From Alloalcanivorax gelatiniphagus (GTDB taxonomy: Bacteria; Pseudomonadota; Gammaproteobacteria; Pseudomonadales; Alcanivoracaceae), in assembly GCF_005938655.1 (NCBI RefSeq), contig NZ_VCQT01000025.1, positions 124,001-188,000 of the forward strand: DNA of 64,000 nucleotides. The letters are read 5' to 3'. The translations under genes were made by a program, and so were the position numbers. Under the pieces are notes generated by a model that searched no databases, was not told where the DNA came from, and was given only the letters and a program-made list of their open reading frames with translations. This document shows, one piece after another, positions 20,097-32,058 of the stretch (position 1 is the stretch's first letter; each line of letters begins with the position of its first letter).

Positions 20097-21175
20097 CAGG
20101 CTTTCCGTTTTTCGAAGTCCGACATGAACCCGATCAGAGCGTCCACCGCCGCCTCGGGCACCGCGTTGTAAATGCTGGCGCGCATGCCGCCGACACTGCG
20201 GTGGCCCTTGAGGTTGCGCAGGCCGGCGGCGTCCGCCTCGGCCAGGAATGCCTTGTCCAGGGCACTGTCGGCGAGCACGAAGGGTACGTTCATCCGGCTG
20301 CGCTGGCCGGGGCGCACCGGGTTGCCGTAAAAATCGCTGCCATCGATGAAATCATACAGCTTGGCCGCCTTGCGGCCATTGATCTCACCCATGGTTTGCA
20401 GGCCGCCCTGCTCCTTGAGCCATTCGAACACCAGGCCGGCCAGATACCAGGCGAAGGTGGGCGGCGTGTTGTACATGGAGCCGTTGTCCGCGTGGATCTG
20501 GTAGTTGAGCATGGCCGGCACCGTTGGGCCGGCGCGGCCGAGAAGATCCTTGCGCACCATCACCAGGGTCAGGCCCGCCGGGCCGATGTTCTTCTGGGCG
20601 CCGGCATAGATCAGCGCGAAGCGGTTCACGTCCATCGGCCGCGACAGAATGGTGGAGCTCATGTCCGCCACCAGCGGCTTGTCCACCTCCGGAATGAAGT
20701 CGAACTCCAGGCCGCCGATGGTCTCGTTGGGGCAGTAATGCACATAGGCGGCGTCGTCGGACAGCCGCCATTCGCTTTGCGCCGGCGCGTAGCTGAAGTT
20801 GGCGTCCTCGCTGGACGCCGCCACGTTCACCTCGCAGAAGCGGCGCGCTTCCTGGATCGCCTTGGTGGACCACTGGCCGGTGTTGACGTAATCCGCCTTG
20901 CCGGCGTCGCCCAACAGGTTGAGCGGCACCATGGAGAACTGGGCACTGGCGCCGCCCTGCAAAAACAGCACCGCATAGTCGTCGGAAATGCCCAGCAGGT
21001 CGCGCAGGTCGCGCTCCGCCTTTTCCGCCATGTGCACGATCACATCGTCACGGTGGCTCATTTCCATCACCGACATGCCGGTGCCCTGATAATCCAGCAT
21101 TTCCTCGCGGGCCCGTTGCAGCACCGGCTCCGGCAGCGCCGCTGGCCCGGCGCAGAAGTTATACGCGCGGCTCAT
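20096..21175 (-). CDS. serC: Phosphoserine aminotransferase
   Basis: A 359-aa PLP enzyme of serine and pyridoxal phosphate synthesis. It shows the N-terminal NFCAGPAALPEPVL, the cofactor-binding FLQGGASAQF and the PLP lysine in AGAQKNIGPAGLTLV. The ATG at 21175 follows GGGAGAAC. First gene of the serC-pheA-hisC-tyrA/aroA-cmk-rpsA string; a repeat pair separates it from gyrA. Confidence 0.97.
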   Translation of the reverse strand: MSRAYNFCAGPAALPEPVLQRAREEMLDYQGTGMSVMEMSHRDDVIVHMAEKAERDLRDLLGISDDYAVLFLQGGASAQFSMVPLNLLGDAGKADYVNTGQWSTKAIQEARRFCEVNVAASSEDANFSYAPAQSEWRLSDDAAYVHYCPNETIGGLEFDFIPEVDKPLVADMSSTILSRPMDVNRFALIYAGAQKNIGPAGLTLVMVRKDLLGRAGPTVPAMLNYQIHADNGSMYNTPPTFAWYLAGLVFEWLKEQGGLQTMGEINGRKAAKLYDFIDGSDFYGNPVRPGQRSRMNVPFVLADSALDKAFLAEADAAGLRNLKGHRSVGGMRASIYNAVPEAAVDALIGFMSDFEKRKA

Positions 21176-21193
21176 TCATTGTTCTCCCGTTGG

Positions 21194-21257
21194 TTCGCGG
21201 CTGAAGCCGCTCCTACCACGCGGACTCCCCGCCGCAGGAGCGGCTTCAGCCGCGATC
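21194..21257. repeat. Pair of inverted GCGGCT hairpin repeats downstream of gyrA
   Basis: TCGCGGCTGAAGCCGCTCCTAC (21194-21216) and its inverse (21234-21257). A short stem GCCGGC-AAAA-GCCGGC (21267-21282) directly follows the gyrA stop on the minus strand. Confidence 0.88.
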
Positions 21258-21282
21258 AATCCACACGCCGGCAAAAGCCGGC

Positions 21283-24015
<2,733 letters not shown>

Positions 24016-24151
24016 GGCGTTCCTTTATAAGAGTCCAGGTACAGTCCGGAAAGCCCCGGATCATAGCACAGCGCCGGCTCGCCGGGCGATACGGACAAAC
24101 GGACCAGGGTACCGATGCCAACGGGAAGGTCGGGGCACCGGCCAGTCGGTC

Positions 24152-24272
24152 GCAAGTTACAAGTTAAAAGTTGCAAGGCTGAGCCGACCGGGCGGCTTTC
24201 CCGTGGCCTGCGGCCAGCCCGGCCGTGGCCGCGCCGCCCCTTTCAACTTGCAACTTTTAACTTTCAACTGCC
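24152..24272. repeat. MITE-like element with TTGAAAGTT inverted ends (copy B)
   Basis: The left end CAAGTTACAAGTTAAAAGTT and the inverse right end (24240-24272) match the ends of copy A at 9632-9766. The core CGGCTTTCCCGTGGCCTGCGGCC is shared with one mismatch. It occupies the gap between the divergent gyrA and mtaD starts, so it may carry or interrupt promoter sequence. Confidence 0.7.
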
Positions 24273-24313
24273 GGACGGCTATACTCGCGGCCTGACCAAA
24301 CAGGGAGCCTTGC

Positions 24314-25666
24314 ATGAGCGATAACCACGCGGATCTGATCATCCAGGCCCGCTGGGTGGCCCCGGTGGCGCCCGCCGACGCCGGTGTGCTGGCCGACCAC
24401 GCCCTGGTGGTACGCGGCGGCGTCATCGCCGACCTGCTGCCCACCGCCCTGGCCGCCCAGAAATGGACCGCCACGGAGACCGTCACCCTGGACCGCCACC
24501 TGCTCATTCCAGGGCTGATCAACGCCCACACCCATGCCGCCATGAACCTGTTCCGGGGTCTGGCCGACGATCTGCCCCTGATGACCTGGCTGGAAAAGCA
24601 CATCTGGCCCGCCGAGGGCCGTTGGGTGGGCGAGGAAGGTTTCGTGCGCGACGGCGCCCGGCTGGCGGCGGCGGAGATGATCCGCTCCGGCACCACCTGC
24701 TTCGGCGACATGTACTTCTTTCCGGAAACCACCGCCCGGGTGGCCATGGAGGCGGGCCTGCGGGCGGTGCTGTTCGCGCCGATCATGGACTTCCCCACGC
24801 CCATGGGCGACGGCCCGGACGACTATCTGGGCCAGGCCACCCGCGCCGCCGACGCCTGGCGCCATGAGCCGCGCCTGACCATCGGCTTCGGCCCGCACGC
24901 TCCCTATACCGTGTCCGACGAGCCACTGGGCAAGATCCTGACCCTGGCCGAGGAGTTGGACGCGCCGGTGATGATGCATGTGCACGAGACCGCCGGCGAG
25001 ATCCACTCGGCGGTGGAGGCCAGCGGCGAACGCCCCCTGACCCGGCTCAAGCAGCTGGGCCTGCTCAATCCCCGCCTGCTGGCGGTGCACATGACCCAGC
25101 TGCTGGACGAGGAAATCCAGTGGCTGGTGGACACCGGCACCCAGGTGGTGCACTGCCCGGAATCCAACCTCAAGCTGGCCAGCGGCTTCTGCCCGGTGCA
25201 GCGGCTGCTGGAGGCCGGCGTCAACGTGGCCCTGGGCACCGACGGCGCCGCCAGCAACAACGACCTGGATATGATCGGCGAGATGCGCACCGCCGCCCTG
25301 CTGGCCAAGGGCGTGAGCCTGCGCGCCGAGGCGGTGTCCGCCGCCACCGCCCTGCGCATGGCCACCCTCAACGGCGCCCGCGCCCTGGGCCTGGAGGAGC
25401 GCACCGGTTCACTGGAGATTGGCAAGCAGGCGGATATGGTGGCCGTGGACCTGAGCGCCCTGGAAACCCAACCGGTCTATGACCCGGTGGCACAATTGGT
25501 GTACGCCGCCACCCGCGACCAGGTGACCCACAGCTGGGTGGCCGGCCGCTGCCTGATGCAAGACCGCCAACTGACCACGCTTAACGCCGTCCTGATCGCC
25601 AAGAACGCCGGCGAATGGCGGGAAAGGATTGCCCGGGCCGACCAATCACCGGAGAACGAACAATGA
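24314..25666 (+). CDS. mtaD: 5-methylthioadenosine/S-adenosylhomocysteine deaminase
   Basis: A 450-aa amidohydrolase of the TRZ/ATZ family. Zinc ligands are seen in [33 protein letters not shown] and [14 protein letters not shown]. In Pseudomonas aeruginosa the equivalent gene (PA3170), also upstream of ubiG, deaminates methylthioadenosine. The stop overlaps ubiG (ATGA). Family is certain; exact substrate rests on synteny. Confidence 0.9.
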   Translation: MSDNHADLIIQARWVAPVAPADAGVLADHALVVRGGVIADLLPTALAAQKWTATETVTLDRHLLIPGLINAHTHAAMNLFRGLADDLPLMTWLEKHIWPAEGRWVGEEGFVRDGARLAAAEMIRSGTTCFGDMYFFPETTARVAMEAGLRAVLFAPIMDFPTPMGDGPDDYLGQATRAADAWRHEPRLTIGFGPHAPYTVSDEPLGKILTLAEELDAPVMMHVHETAGEIHSAVEASGERPLTRLKQLGLLNPRLLAVHMTQLLDEEIQWLVDTGTQVVHCPESNLKLASGFCPVQRLLEAGVNVALGTDGAASNNDLDMIGEMRTAALLAKGVSLRAEAVSAATALRMATLNGARALGLEERTGSLEIGKQADMVAVDLSALETQPVYDPVAQLVYAATRDQVTHSWVAGRCLMQDRQLTTLNAVLIAKNAGEWRERIARADQSPENEQ

Positions 25667-26367
25667 GCCAAGCCAACGTCGATAGCGCCGAGATCGCTAA
25701 ATTCAACGCCCTGGCGGAACGCTGGTGGGACCCGAACTCCGAGTTCCGGCCCCTGCACGAAATCAATCCGCTGCGCCTCAACTACATCGATGAGCGCCTG
25801 AGCCTGCCGGGCAAGAAGGTGATCGACATCGGCTGCGGCGGTGGCCTGCTCTCCGAGGGCATGGCCCGGCGCGGCGCCGAGGTCACCGGCATCGACCTGG
25901 GCGAGGCGCCCCTGGCGGTGGCCCGGCTGCACGCGGAACAGAGCGGCGTGGAAGTGGAATACCGGCAAATCTCCGCCGAGGACATCGCCGCCGAGCGGGC
26001 CGGCCAGTACGACGCCGTCACCTGCCTGGAAATGCTCGAACACGTGCCCGACCCGTCCTCGGTGATCCGCGCCTGCTTCACCCTGGTGAAACCCGGCGGC
26101 CAGGTGTTCTTCAGCACCATCAACCGCAATCCCAAGGCGTTCCTGTTCGCCATCGTCGGCGCCGAGTACGTGCTGCGCCTGCTGCCCCGGGGCACCCACG
26201 AATACGCCAAGCTGATCCGCCCGTCGGAACTGGCCGGCTGGGCCCGGGACGCGGGCCTGGAGGTGCGCGACACCACCGGCATGACCTACAACCCGCTGAC
26301 CCAGGTCTACAAACTGAACCGGGACGTGTCGGTGAACTACCTGATGCACGCGGTGCGGCATGCTTAA
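25663..26367 (+). CDS. ubiG: Ubiquinone biosynthesis O-methyltransferase
   Basis: A 234-aa class I SAM methyltransferase performing both O-methylations in ubiquinone synthesis. It shows [19 protein letters not shown] (typical UbiG start region), SAM motif [17 protein letters not shown] and [13 protein letters not shown] near the end. The ATG at 25663 has GGAG upstream and overlaps the mtaD stop. Confidence 0.97.
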   Translation: MSQANVDSAEIAKFNALAERWWDPNSEFRPLHEINPLRLNYIDERLSLPGKKVIDIGCGGGLLSEGMARRGAEVTGIDLGEAPLAVARLHAEQSGVEVEYRQISAEDIAAERAGQYDAVTCLEMLEHVPDPSSVIRACFTLVKPGGQVFFSTINRNPKAFLFAIVGAEYVLRLLPRGTHEYAKLIRPSELAGWARDAGLEVRDTTGMTYNPLTQVYKLNRDVSVNYLMHAVRHA

Positions 26368-27022
26368 AGGGGTGTTCTTCGACCTGGACGGCACCCTGGT
26401 GGATACCGCGCCGGACTTCCACGTGGTGCTCAACCAGGTGCTGGCCGACCATGGCCGCGACGCGGTGAGCTACGCGGCGGTGCGCGCCACCGTGTCCAAC
26501 GGGGCCCGCGCGCTCACCGAACTGGGCTTTGGCCTGGCGCCGGGGGATGCGGACTTCGACCGCTATCTGCAGCAGCTGCTGGACGCCTACGCCGGCCGCC
26601 TGGACGTGGACACCCGCCTGTTCGACGGCATGGCCGAGTCGCTGGACTGGATGGACCGCCGGGGCCTGCCCTGGGGCGTGGTCACCAACAAGCCGGAGCG
26701 TTTCACCGGCCCGGTGCTGGCCGGCCTGGGCCTGCTCGACCGGGCGGTGGCGGTGATCTGCCCGGACCATGTACGCGAGCGCAAACCGGACCCGGAAGGC
26801 CTGCTGATGGCCGCCGCCGCCGCCAACGCCGACCCGGCCCGCTGCCTTTATGTGGGCGACCACCTGCGCGACATCCAGGCCGGCATTAACGCCGGCATGC
26901 TCACCGCCACCGCCGCGTTCGGCTATGTGGACCCGGATGACAACCCGCGGGCCTGGGCGGCGGATTATTATCTGGAGCGTGGCGACCAGCTGCCACCGCT
27001 GTTGCAACGTCTGATGCAGTAA
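26360..27022 (+). CDS. mupP: HAD phosphatase MupP (N-acetylmuramic acid 6-phosphate phosphatase)
   Basis: A 220-aa HAD hydrolase with motif [15 protein letters not shown], motif II VVTNKPE, motif III Lys in RKPDPEG and motif [14 protein letters not shown]. Such genes were long called gph, but the Pseudomonas homologue at this position (after ubiG, before an SDR) is MupP of the peptidoglycan-recycling route that bypasses fosfomycin-sensitive MurA. The symbol rests on synteny. It overlaps ubiG by 8 bp. Confidence 0.85.
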   Translation: MLKGVFFDLDGTLVDTAPDFHVVLNQVLADHGRDAVSYAAVRATVSNGARALTELGFGLAPGDADFDRYLQQLLDAYAGRLDVDTRLFDGMAESLDWMDRRGLPWGVVTNKPERFTGPVLAGLGLLDRAVAVICPDHVRERKPDPEGLLMAAAAANADPARCLYVGDHLRDIQAGINAGMLTATAAFGYVDPDDNPRAWAADYYLERGDQLPPLLQRLMQ

Positions 27023-27036
27023 CGAGGAACACCCGT

Positions 27037-27810
27037 ATGGACATCCAAGGGATCAACGACCGCGCCGTGGGCTATCAATGCGCCACCGACGCCTTCAAGG
27101 ACCGCGTTATCCTGGTCACCGGCGCCGGAGCGGGTATCGGCCGCGCCGTGGCCCTGGCCCTGGCCGCCCACGGCGCCACCGTGATCCTGCTGGGCCGCAC
27201 CCAGGCCAAACTGGAAGCGGTCTACGACCAGATCAAGGCCGCCGGCGGCGCCGAGCCAGCCATGGCGCCGGTGAACATGGAAGTGGCCCGCCCGGAGGAC
27301 TACCACGAACTGGCCAACCTGTTCGACCGGGAGTTCGGCCGCCTGGACGGCGTGCTGCACAACGCCTCGGTGCTCGGCGACCTGACTCCCCTGGACCGCT
27401 ACGGCCCGGACACCTGGGACTCGGTGATGCGGGTCAACGTGAACAGCGCCTTCTATCTGACCCAGGCGCTGCTGCCGCTGCTGCGCCGCAGCGAGGACGG
27501 CCGCATCCTGTTCACCTCGTCCAGCGTGGGCCGCCGGGGCCGTGCCTTCTGGGGCGCCTACGCCGCCTCCAAGGCGGCCACCGAAAACCTGGCCCAGACC
27601 CTGGCCGATGAACTGGAAAACACCAGCCGCATCCGCACCAATACCATTAACCCCGGCGCCACCCGCACCGACATGCGCGCCCTCGCCTACCCCGGCGAAA
27701 ACCCGGCCACCCTGAAAACCCCGGCGGACATCGTTGCCCCCTATTTGTTTTTGCTGGGCCCGGACAGCGCCGACATCAACGGTGTGTCGCTGGACGCGCA
27801 ACCGAAATAA
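27037..27810 (+). CDS. YciK-family short-chain dehydrogenase
   Basis: A 257-aa SDR oxidoreductase with the NAD(P)-binding TGAGAGIGRA, NNAG-equivalent LHNASVLGD, catalytic Ser region FTSSSVGRRG and YAASK. It matches the YciK group, whose substrate is not established. It is the last gene of mtaD-ubiG-mupP-SDR (14-bp gap from mupP), the same order as in Pseudomonas. GAGGA precedes the ATG. Confidence 0.9.
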   Translation: MDIQGINDRAVGYQCATDAFKDRVILVTGAGAGIGRAVALALAAHGATVILLGRTQAKLEAVYDQIKAAGGAEPAMAPVNMEVARPEDYHELANLFDREFGRLDGVLHNASVLGDLTPLDRYGPDTWDSVMRVNVNSAFYLTQALLPLLRRSEDGRILFTSSSVGRRGRAFWGAYAASKAATENLAQTLADELENTSRIRTNTINPGATRTDMRALAYPGENPATLKTPADIVAPYLFLLGPDSADINGVSLDAQPK

Positions 27811-27829
27811 GCGCCCCAACCGTATAATT

Positions 27830-27894
27830 GTAGGAGCGGCTTCAGCCGCGATCAGCGTCGGTGCCACCGGCATCGCGGCTGAAGCCGCTCCTAC
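27830..27894. repeat. Pair of inverted GCGGCT hairpin repeats
   Basis: GTAGGAGCGGCTTCAGCCGCGAT (27830-27852) and its inverse (27872-27894), downstream of the SDR gene. Confidence 0.9.
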
Positions 27895-28025
27895 ACTCGG
27901 GCTTTCAACGCCTCCGCCCCCTTTGGCCGCCGCGCCATCCGCCCTCGTCCTACCGGCATCTTCCCGCCCGGAACGCCGTGCTTTACTCCGCGCATCACCC
28001 TCTAAAAACAACAGCAGGGATTAAT

Positions 28026-29213
28026 ATGCGCCGATTTTTTCTCATTATTTTTGCAATGGTATTCACCGGTTTTTGCGCGGTGAGCGCGCAGGAGCTGCGT
28101 CTTAATAATGACCAGCGCGCGGCCATGGAAAAACTGCTGCCCGGGGTCACCATCGATGACCGGCTGGTAAAAGGGCTCTCGGATATTTTCTATTCCCGGG
28201 ACATGCCGGTGCGGGTGCGGCTCAAGGCCATCGCCAAACTGGTGGGCATTGATCAGATGCCACCGGGCACCGCGCTCAGCCGCAAGATCTGTATCTGGGA
28301 CATCGCCGGCCGGGCCGGGCCGGTGTTCCAGGCGGCCATGGACCAGCGCGCCCTGGCCATGGAATACGGCGTCAATCTGGAAATGGTGCCGTTCACCAAC
28401 GAGACCGTGATGGTGGAGGAGCTCAAGGCCGGGCGTTGCGACGCGGCCCTGATGAGCGGCTTCCGCGCCCGCCTGTTCAATAACTACACCGGCTCCATCG
28501 ATGCCATCGGCGGGGTGCCGGACAACCAACATATGCGCACCCTGTTGCAGGTCCTCGCCCACCCCAGCCAGGCGGACAAGATGGTTCAGGGTGAATACGT
28601 GATCATGGGCATGTTCTCCGGCGGCGGTATTCATATCTTCGTCAACGACAAGCGCATCAGTTCCCTGGCCAAGGCCGCCGGCAAGAAAGTGGCGGTGCTG
28701 GACTACGACCAGACCCAGGCGGAAATGGTGGCCGGCATCGGCGCCACCCCGGTGCCCTCCGACATCGTCAGCGCCCCCAACAAGTTCAACAACGGCGTGG
28801 TGGATATTCTCGCCGCGCCGCTGGTGGCCTATGAGCTGCTGGAACTGTACAAGGGCATGGACCCCAAGGGCGGCATCGTTGACTACCCCATCGCCCAGCT
28901 CAGCATGCAGCTGGTGGGGCGGCTGGATAAGTTTCCCAATGAAATCGCCCAGTTGATCCGGGAAGCCTCCTTCGAGGCCTACGACCAGGTGCGCGAGCGG
29001 GTCAAGGTGGAGGAAGACCGGGTACCGAAACACTGGTGGATTCATATTCCCGACGACGAACGCCGGGTCTATGAAAGCATGATGCAGGACGCCCGCGACG
29101 TGCTGCGCAAGGAAGGCTACTACAACGGCGACATGCTGGACCTGCAACGGCGCATCCGCTGCAAATTCGACAGCTCCCGGGGCGAGTGCGCCGGCGAAGG
29201 GGGCAACCCATGA
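28026..29213 (+). CDS. AdeT1/2-like periplasmic solute-binding protein, long form (SBP1)
   Basis: A 395-aa secreted protein; signal peptide MRRFFLIIFAMVFTGFCAVS, cleaved near SA-QE. About 60 extra residues (rich in D, R and L) precede the family core, which begins at RKICIWDIAGRAGPVF (Cys89). Core blocks shared with three other proteins in this window are LKAGRCDAALMSGFRARLFN, FNNGVVDILAAP, ELYKG and a C-terminal Cys pair (IRCKFDSSRGEC). I recognise the core as the AdeT1/AdeT2-like family of putative solute-binding proteins; the efflux role once claimed for the Acinetobacter namesakes is doubtful. GGGA precedes the ATG; the stop overlaps SBP2 (ATGA). The ligand is unknown. Confidence 0.75.
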   Translation: MRRFFLIIFAMVFTGFCAVSAQELRLNNDQRAAMEKLLPGVTIDDRLVKGLSDIFYSRDMPVRVRLKAIAKLVGIDQMPPGTALSRKICIWDIAGRAGPVFQAAMDQRALAMEYGVNLEMVPFTNETVMVEELKAGRCDAALMSGFRARLFNNYTGSIDAIGGVPDNQHMRTLLQVLAHPSQADKMVQGEYVIMGMFSGGGIHIFVNDKRISSLAKAAGKKVAVLDYDQTQAEMVAGIGATPVPSDIVSAPNKFNNGVVDILAAPLVAYELLELYKGMDPKGGIVDYPIAQLSMQLVGRLDKFPNEIAQLIREASFEAYDQVRERVKVEEDRVPKHWWIHIPDDERRVYESMMQDARDVLRKEGYYNGDMLDLQRRIRCKFDSSRGECAGEGGNP

Positions 29214-30244
29214 AGGCGGCGCTGCTCAGCACCCTGTTGATCCTGGCCGGCGCCCTGGCCTCCCCCGCCGGCGCCGATGAGCGCCCGCTGCGCGAACGCC
29301 TGGCGGAACGCCGCGAGGTGAACATCTGCATCTGGGATCTGGTGGGACGCCACGGGCCGATCTTCACCGCCGCCCAGGATCAAACCACCCGGTTCCTGGA
29401 GTACGGCATCAAGGTCAATTTGGAGCCGTACACCAACGAGGGGGTAATGGTGGAGGAACTCAAGGCCGGCCGCTGCGATGCCGCCCTGATGACCGGCATG
29501 CGCGCGCGGCTGTTCAATCAATACACCGGCACCATCGATTCCATCGGCGGCCTGCCCACCTCCGAGCACCTGCGTCTGCTGCTCAAGGTGCTGGCCGATC
29601 CGCGCTCGGCGCCGCGCATGACCCAGGGTGAGTACGTGATACTGGGCGTGGCCCCCGCCGGCGGCGCCTATATCTTCGTCAACGACAAGCGCATCAACAC
29701 CCTGGGCAAGGCCGCCGGCAAGAAAGTGGCGGTGCTGGATTACGACCCGGTGCAGGCGGAAATGGTCGGCGACCTGGGCGCCGCGCCGGTGCCCACGGAC
29801 ATCGTTCATGCCCCCGGCCTGTTCAACAACGGCGTGGTGGACGTGCTGGCCGCGCCGCTGGCCGCCTATCAGCTGATGGAGCTGTACAAGGGGTTGAAAC
29901 CCAATGGCGGCATCATCGATTACCCACTTGCGCAGATCACCCTGCAGCTGGTGGGCCACCGGGACCGGGTGACCCCGGAACTGGCGCAGATTACCCGGGA
30001 GCTGTTTTTCCAGAGCTACGACGACTTCCTGGGCCGGGTGCACCAGGAAACCAAGGTGGTGCCCAAGCACTGGTTCGTGGACATCCCCGAGGAAGACAAA
30101 CGGGAGTACGAGGTGATGATGCGGGAGGCGCGCGAGGAGTTGCGCCAGCGCGGCTACTACAGTGGCGACATGCTGGCGCTGCAGAAGAAGATCCGCTGCA
30201 AGCTGGATAATACCCGTGCGGAGTGTTCGGATATCAAGCGATGA
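29210..30244 (+). CDS. AdeT1/2-like periplasmic solute-binding protein (SBP2)
   Basis: A 344-aa protein with signal peptide (cleavage near AGA-DE, residue 22) and the family core: VNICIWDLVGRHGPIF (Cys40), YTNEGVMVEELKAGRCDAAL, GAAPVPTDIVHAPGLFNNGV, and a terminal Cys pair IRCKLDNTRAEC. It is close to SBP1 but lacks the N-terminal extension. The ATG overlaps the SBP1 stop, so both are made together. No permease is in this two-gene unit; the nearest is 4 kb downstream. Confidence 0.75.
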   Translation: MKAALLSTLLILAGALASPAGADERPLRERLAERREVNICIWDLVGRHGPIFTAAQDQTTRFLEYGIKVNLEPYTNEGVMVEELKAGRCDAALMTGMRARLFNQYTGTIDSIGGLPTSEHLRLLLKVLADPRSAPRMTQGEYVILGVAPAGGAYIFVNDKRINTLGKAAGKKVAVLDYDPVQAEMVGDLGAAPVPTDIVHAPGLFNNGVVDVLAAPLAAYQLMELYKGLKPNGGIIDYPLAQITLQLVGHRDRVTPELAQITRELFFQSYDDFLGRVHQETKVVPKHWFVDIPEEDKREYEVMMREAREELRQRGYYSGDMLALQKKIRCKLDNTRAECSDIKR

Positions 30245-30255
30245 AATCCGTGTGT

Positions 30256-30319
30256 GATCGCGACTGAAGTCGCTCCTACCCCGCCACGGCGCGATGTAGG
30301 AGCGACTTCAGTCGCGATC
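30256..30319. repeat. Pair of inverted GCGACT hairpin repeats
   Basis: GATCGCGACTGAAGTCGCTCCTAC and its inverse. This is the GCGACT/AGTCGC version of the hairpin; relative to the GCGGCT version both stem positions changed together. It separates the convergent SBP2 and UbiB-type genes. Confidence 0.9.
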
Positions 30320-30328
30320 AACCCCCCC

Positions 30329-31696
30329 TCAATGCAGCGGCTCATCCCCACCCGGCAGCTGATCCAGAGCACCGAACATATCCACCCGGCCGTCGCTGAA
30401 CATGTCCAGCTCCGGGGCCAACGCCTGCACATAGCGGTCGAAATACAAGAACTGCTTGAGCAACAGCGCGAACTCCCGGGGAAAACGGATGCCGTGGCCT
30501 TCGCCGATGCGCACCAGATCGGTGAGCAGCTGGTTCACCTCCCGGTCGTTGCGGTCCGCCTGCACCAGGGAACTGGCGTCCACATCGGTGAGCCGGTCCT
30601 GCAGGGCCCCGATGTCCCGGGCCAGGGCGGCCACGTCCACCTCCTCCCGGGTCATGCCAACCATGGCCATGGCCCGCGCCATGCTGTCCACGTCGCCGTG
30701 GCCGATGGCTTCGAACAGCTCCATCATGCCCGCCCAGGTTTCCCGGCGAATGCGGCCGACCATGCCGAAGTCGATAAAGCCCACGCGGCCGTCCTCCAGC
30801 AGCATCAGGTTGCCGGCGTGCAGGTCGGCGTGGAAGAAGTCGCACATCATCAGGCTGGAGAACCAGGTATTGAGCGCGGTGATCAGGGTGCCGGCCGGGT
30901 CGTCGGTGTAGGCGCGCAGCACCTCCAGGTCGGTGAGCGGCACGCCGTGGAAGCGTTCCATGGTCAGCACCCGTGCGGTGGTGTGGCTGGCCACCGGGCG
31001 CGGCGCCGCCACGGCATTATTGCCGCTTTCCACCAGGAACCGGTTGAACGCCTCCAGATTGCGGGCCTCCTGCAGGAAGTCGCACTCCTCCAGCATGCCC
31101 GCCTGCAACTCCTCGATCACCCCGGACAGGGCCGAGCGCGACAGGCCCGGCGCCAGGGATTCCAACACCCGCGCCGAGAAATACAGAAAGTTGAAATCGG
31201 TGAGCAGCACATGGCGCACGCCGGGGCGCTGCACCTTGATCACCACATCGGCGCCATTGTGCAGCCGGGCCGCGTGCACCTGGGCGATGGAGGCGCTCGC
31301 CAGGGGCTCCGGGTCCACCCACTCATAGAGAGCGCTCAGCGGCTGGCCCAGCTCCTGCTCCACGGTGTCGCGGATATAGTGAAACGGCATCGGCGGGGTG
31401 CGATCCAGGCATTTCTGGAACTCGCGGACATAGTCCTCGGGAAACAGGGACGGGGAACTGGCGATGAACTGGCCGAGCTTGATGTAGGTGGCCCCCAGCG
31501 ACTCAAAGGTGCGCCGCAGGCGAACCGGCAGCTCGTCCCGGTCACCGAGCAGCCAGCCCATGCCCTGGCGGCCCACCACGCCCACGGTTTCCATCACGCG
31601 CAGGGCGCCACGGGCGGTGTTACGCATCAGCGCCAGACCTTCCCGTTCGCGGGCCAGATCACCGCGACCGGTTTTCAGGGTGGATTCCTTGCTCAT
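30329..31696 (-). CDS. ABC1/AarF/UbiB-family atypical kinase
   Basis: A 455-aa protein with the family signature KLGQFIASSPSLFP (KxGQ motif), ATP-binding Lys in VVIKVQRPG, catalytic HADLHAGN and metal-binding DFGM. It lacks the two C-terminal transmembrane helices of UbiB, and ubiE/ubiJ are absent nearby, so it is probably a paralogue rather than the ubiquinone-pathway UbiB. UbiB-type proteins are ATPases acting on isoprenoid or lipid substrates. It sits alone, inverted, between the SBP genes. The ATG at 31696 is the first in frame. Confidence 0.88.
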   Translation of the reverse strand: MSKESTLKTGRGDLAREREGLALMRNTARGALRVMETVGVVGRQGMGWLLGDRDELPVRLRRTFESLGATYIKLGQFIASSPSLFPEDYVREFQKCLDRTPPMPFHYIRDTVEQELGQPLSALYEWVDPEPLASASIAQVHAARLHNGADVVIKVQRPGVRHVLLTDFNFLYFSARVLESLAPGLSRSALSGVIEELQAGMLEECDFLQEARNLEAFNRFLVESGNNAVAAPRPVASHTTARVLTMERFHGVPLTDLEVLRAYTDDPAGTLITALNTWFSSLMMCDFFHADLHAGNLMLLEDGRVGFIDFGMVGRIRRETWAGMMELFEAIGHGDVDSMARAMAMVGMTREEVDVAALARDIGALQDRLTDVDASSLVQADRNDREVNQLLTDLVRIGEGHGIRFPREFALLLKQFLYFDRYVQALAPELDMFSDGRVDMFGALDQLPGGDEPLH

Positions 31697-32058
31697 TTAA
31701 ACTCCGTTCAATGGCCAATCCGTTGATCGACAGGGTCCTCCTTTGTTGTTGTTTTTCGGACAGCTCTTTCGAAAACAGGCGTTCACTATTCCGGCGCCCC
31801 GCCACGCTCTCGCCAACACCTTGAAAAACAAGGCTTTCAGCAGGCCACCACGAGGATTCACATGAAGGCATTGACTATTTTGACAGTAGAGCCGAGACGC
31901 AGGGTCATTATCACCGGCGTGCCGCAAACCGATCATCGCAAGGCTAGCATCATGTTTGTAATGACTTACAGGCATTTATGTAATTGGCGCTTGTGCCAAC
32001 TCAGAGCCTTTCTGTAATGTTGCCCGCGCCGAGAGAACAATAAAAAGGAGCTCATGGA
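31697..32058. promoter_or_regulatory. Divergent intergenic region with inverted repeat TTGGC-N6-GCCAA
   Basis: A 362-bp gap between the divergent UbiB-type gene and the lipoprotein gene; no convincing gene is seen. It holds an inverted repeat TTGGCGCTTGTGCCAA (31984-31999), about 60 nt before the lipoprotein start, and a TTGACA hexamer at 31880 without a well-placed -10. An AAAAAGGAG ribosome site lies at 32042-32050. Presumed promoter region. Confidence 0.35.

Noticed and set aside
31697-31975. 92-aa minus-strand ORF in the UbiB/lipoprotein gap
   Set aside because: No ribosome site, no recognisable motif, and it occupies the expected promoter region.
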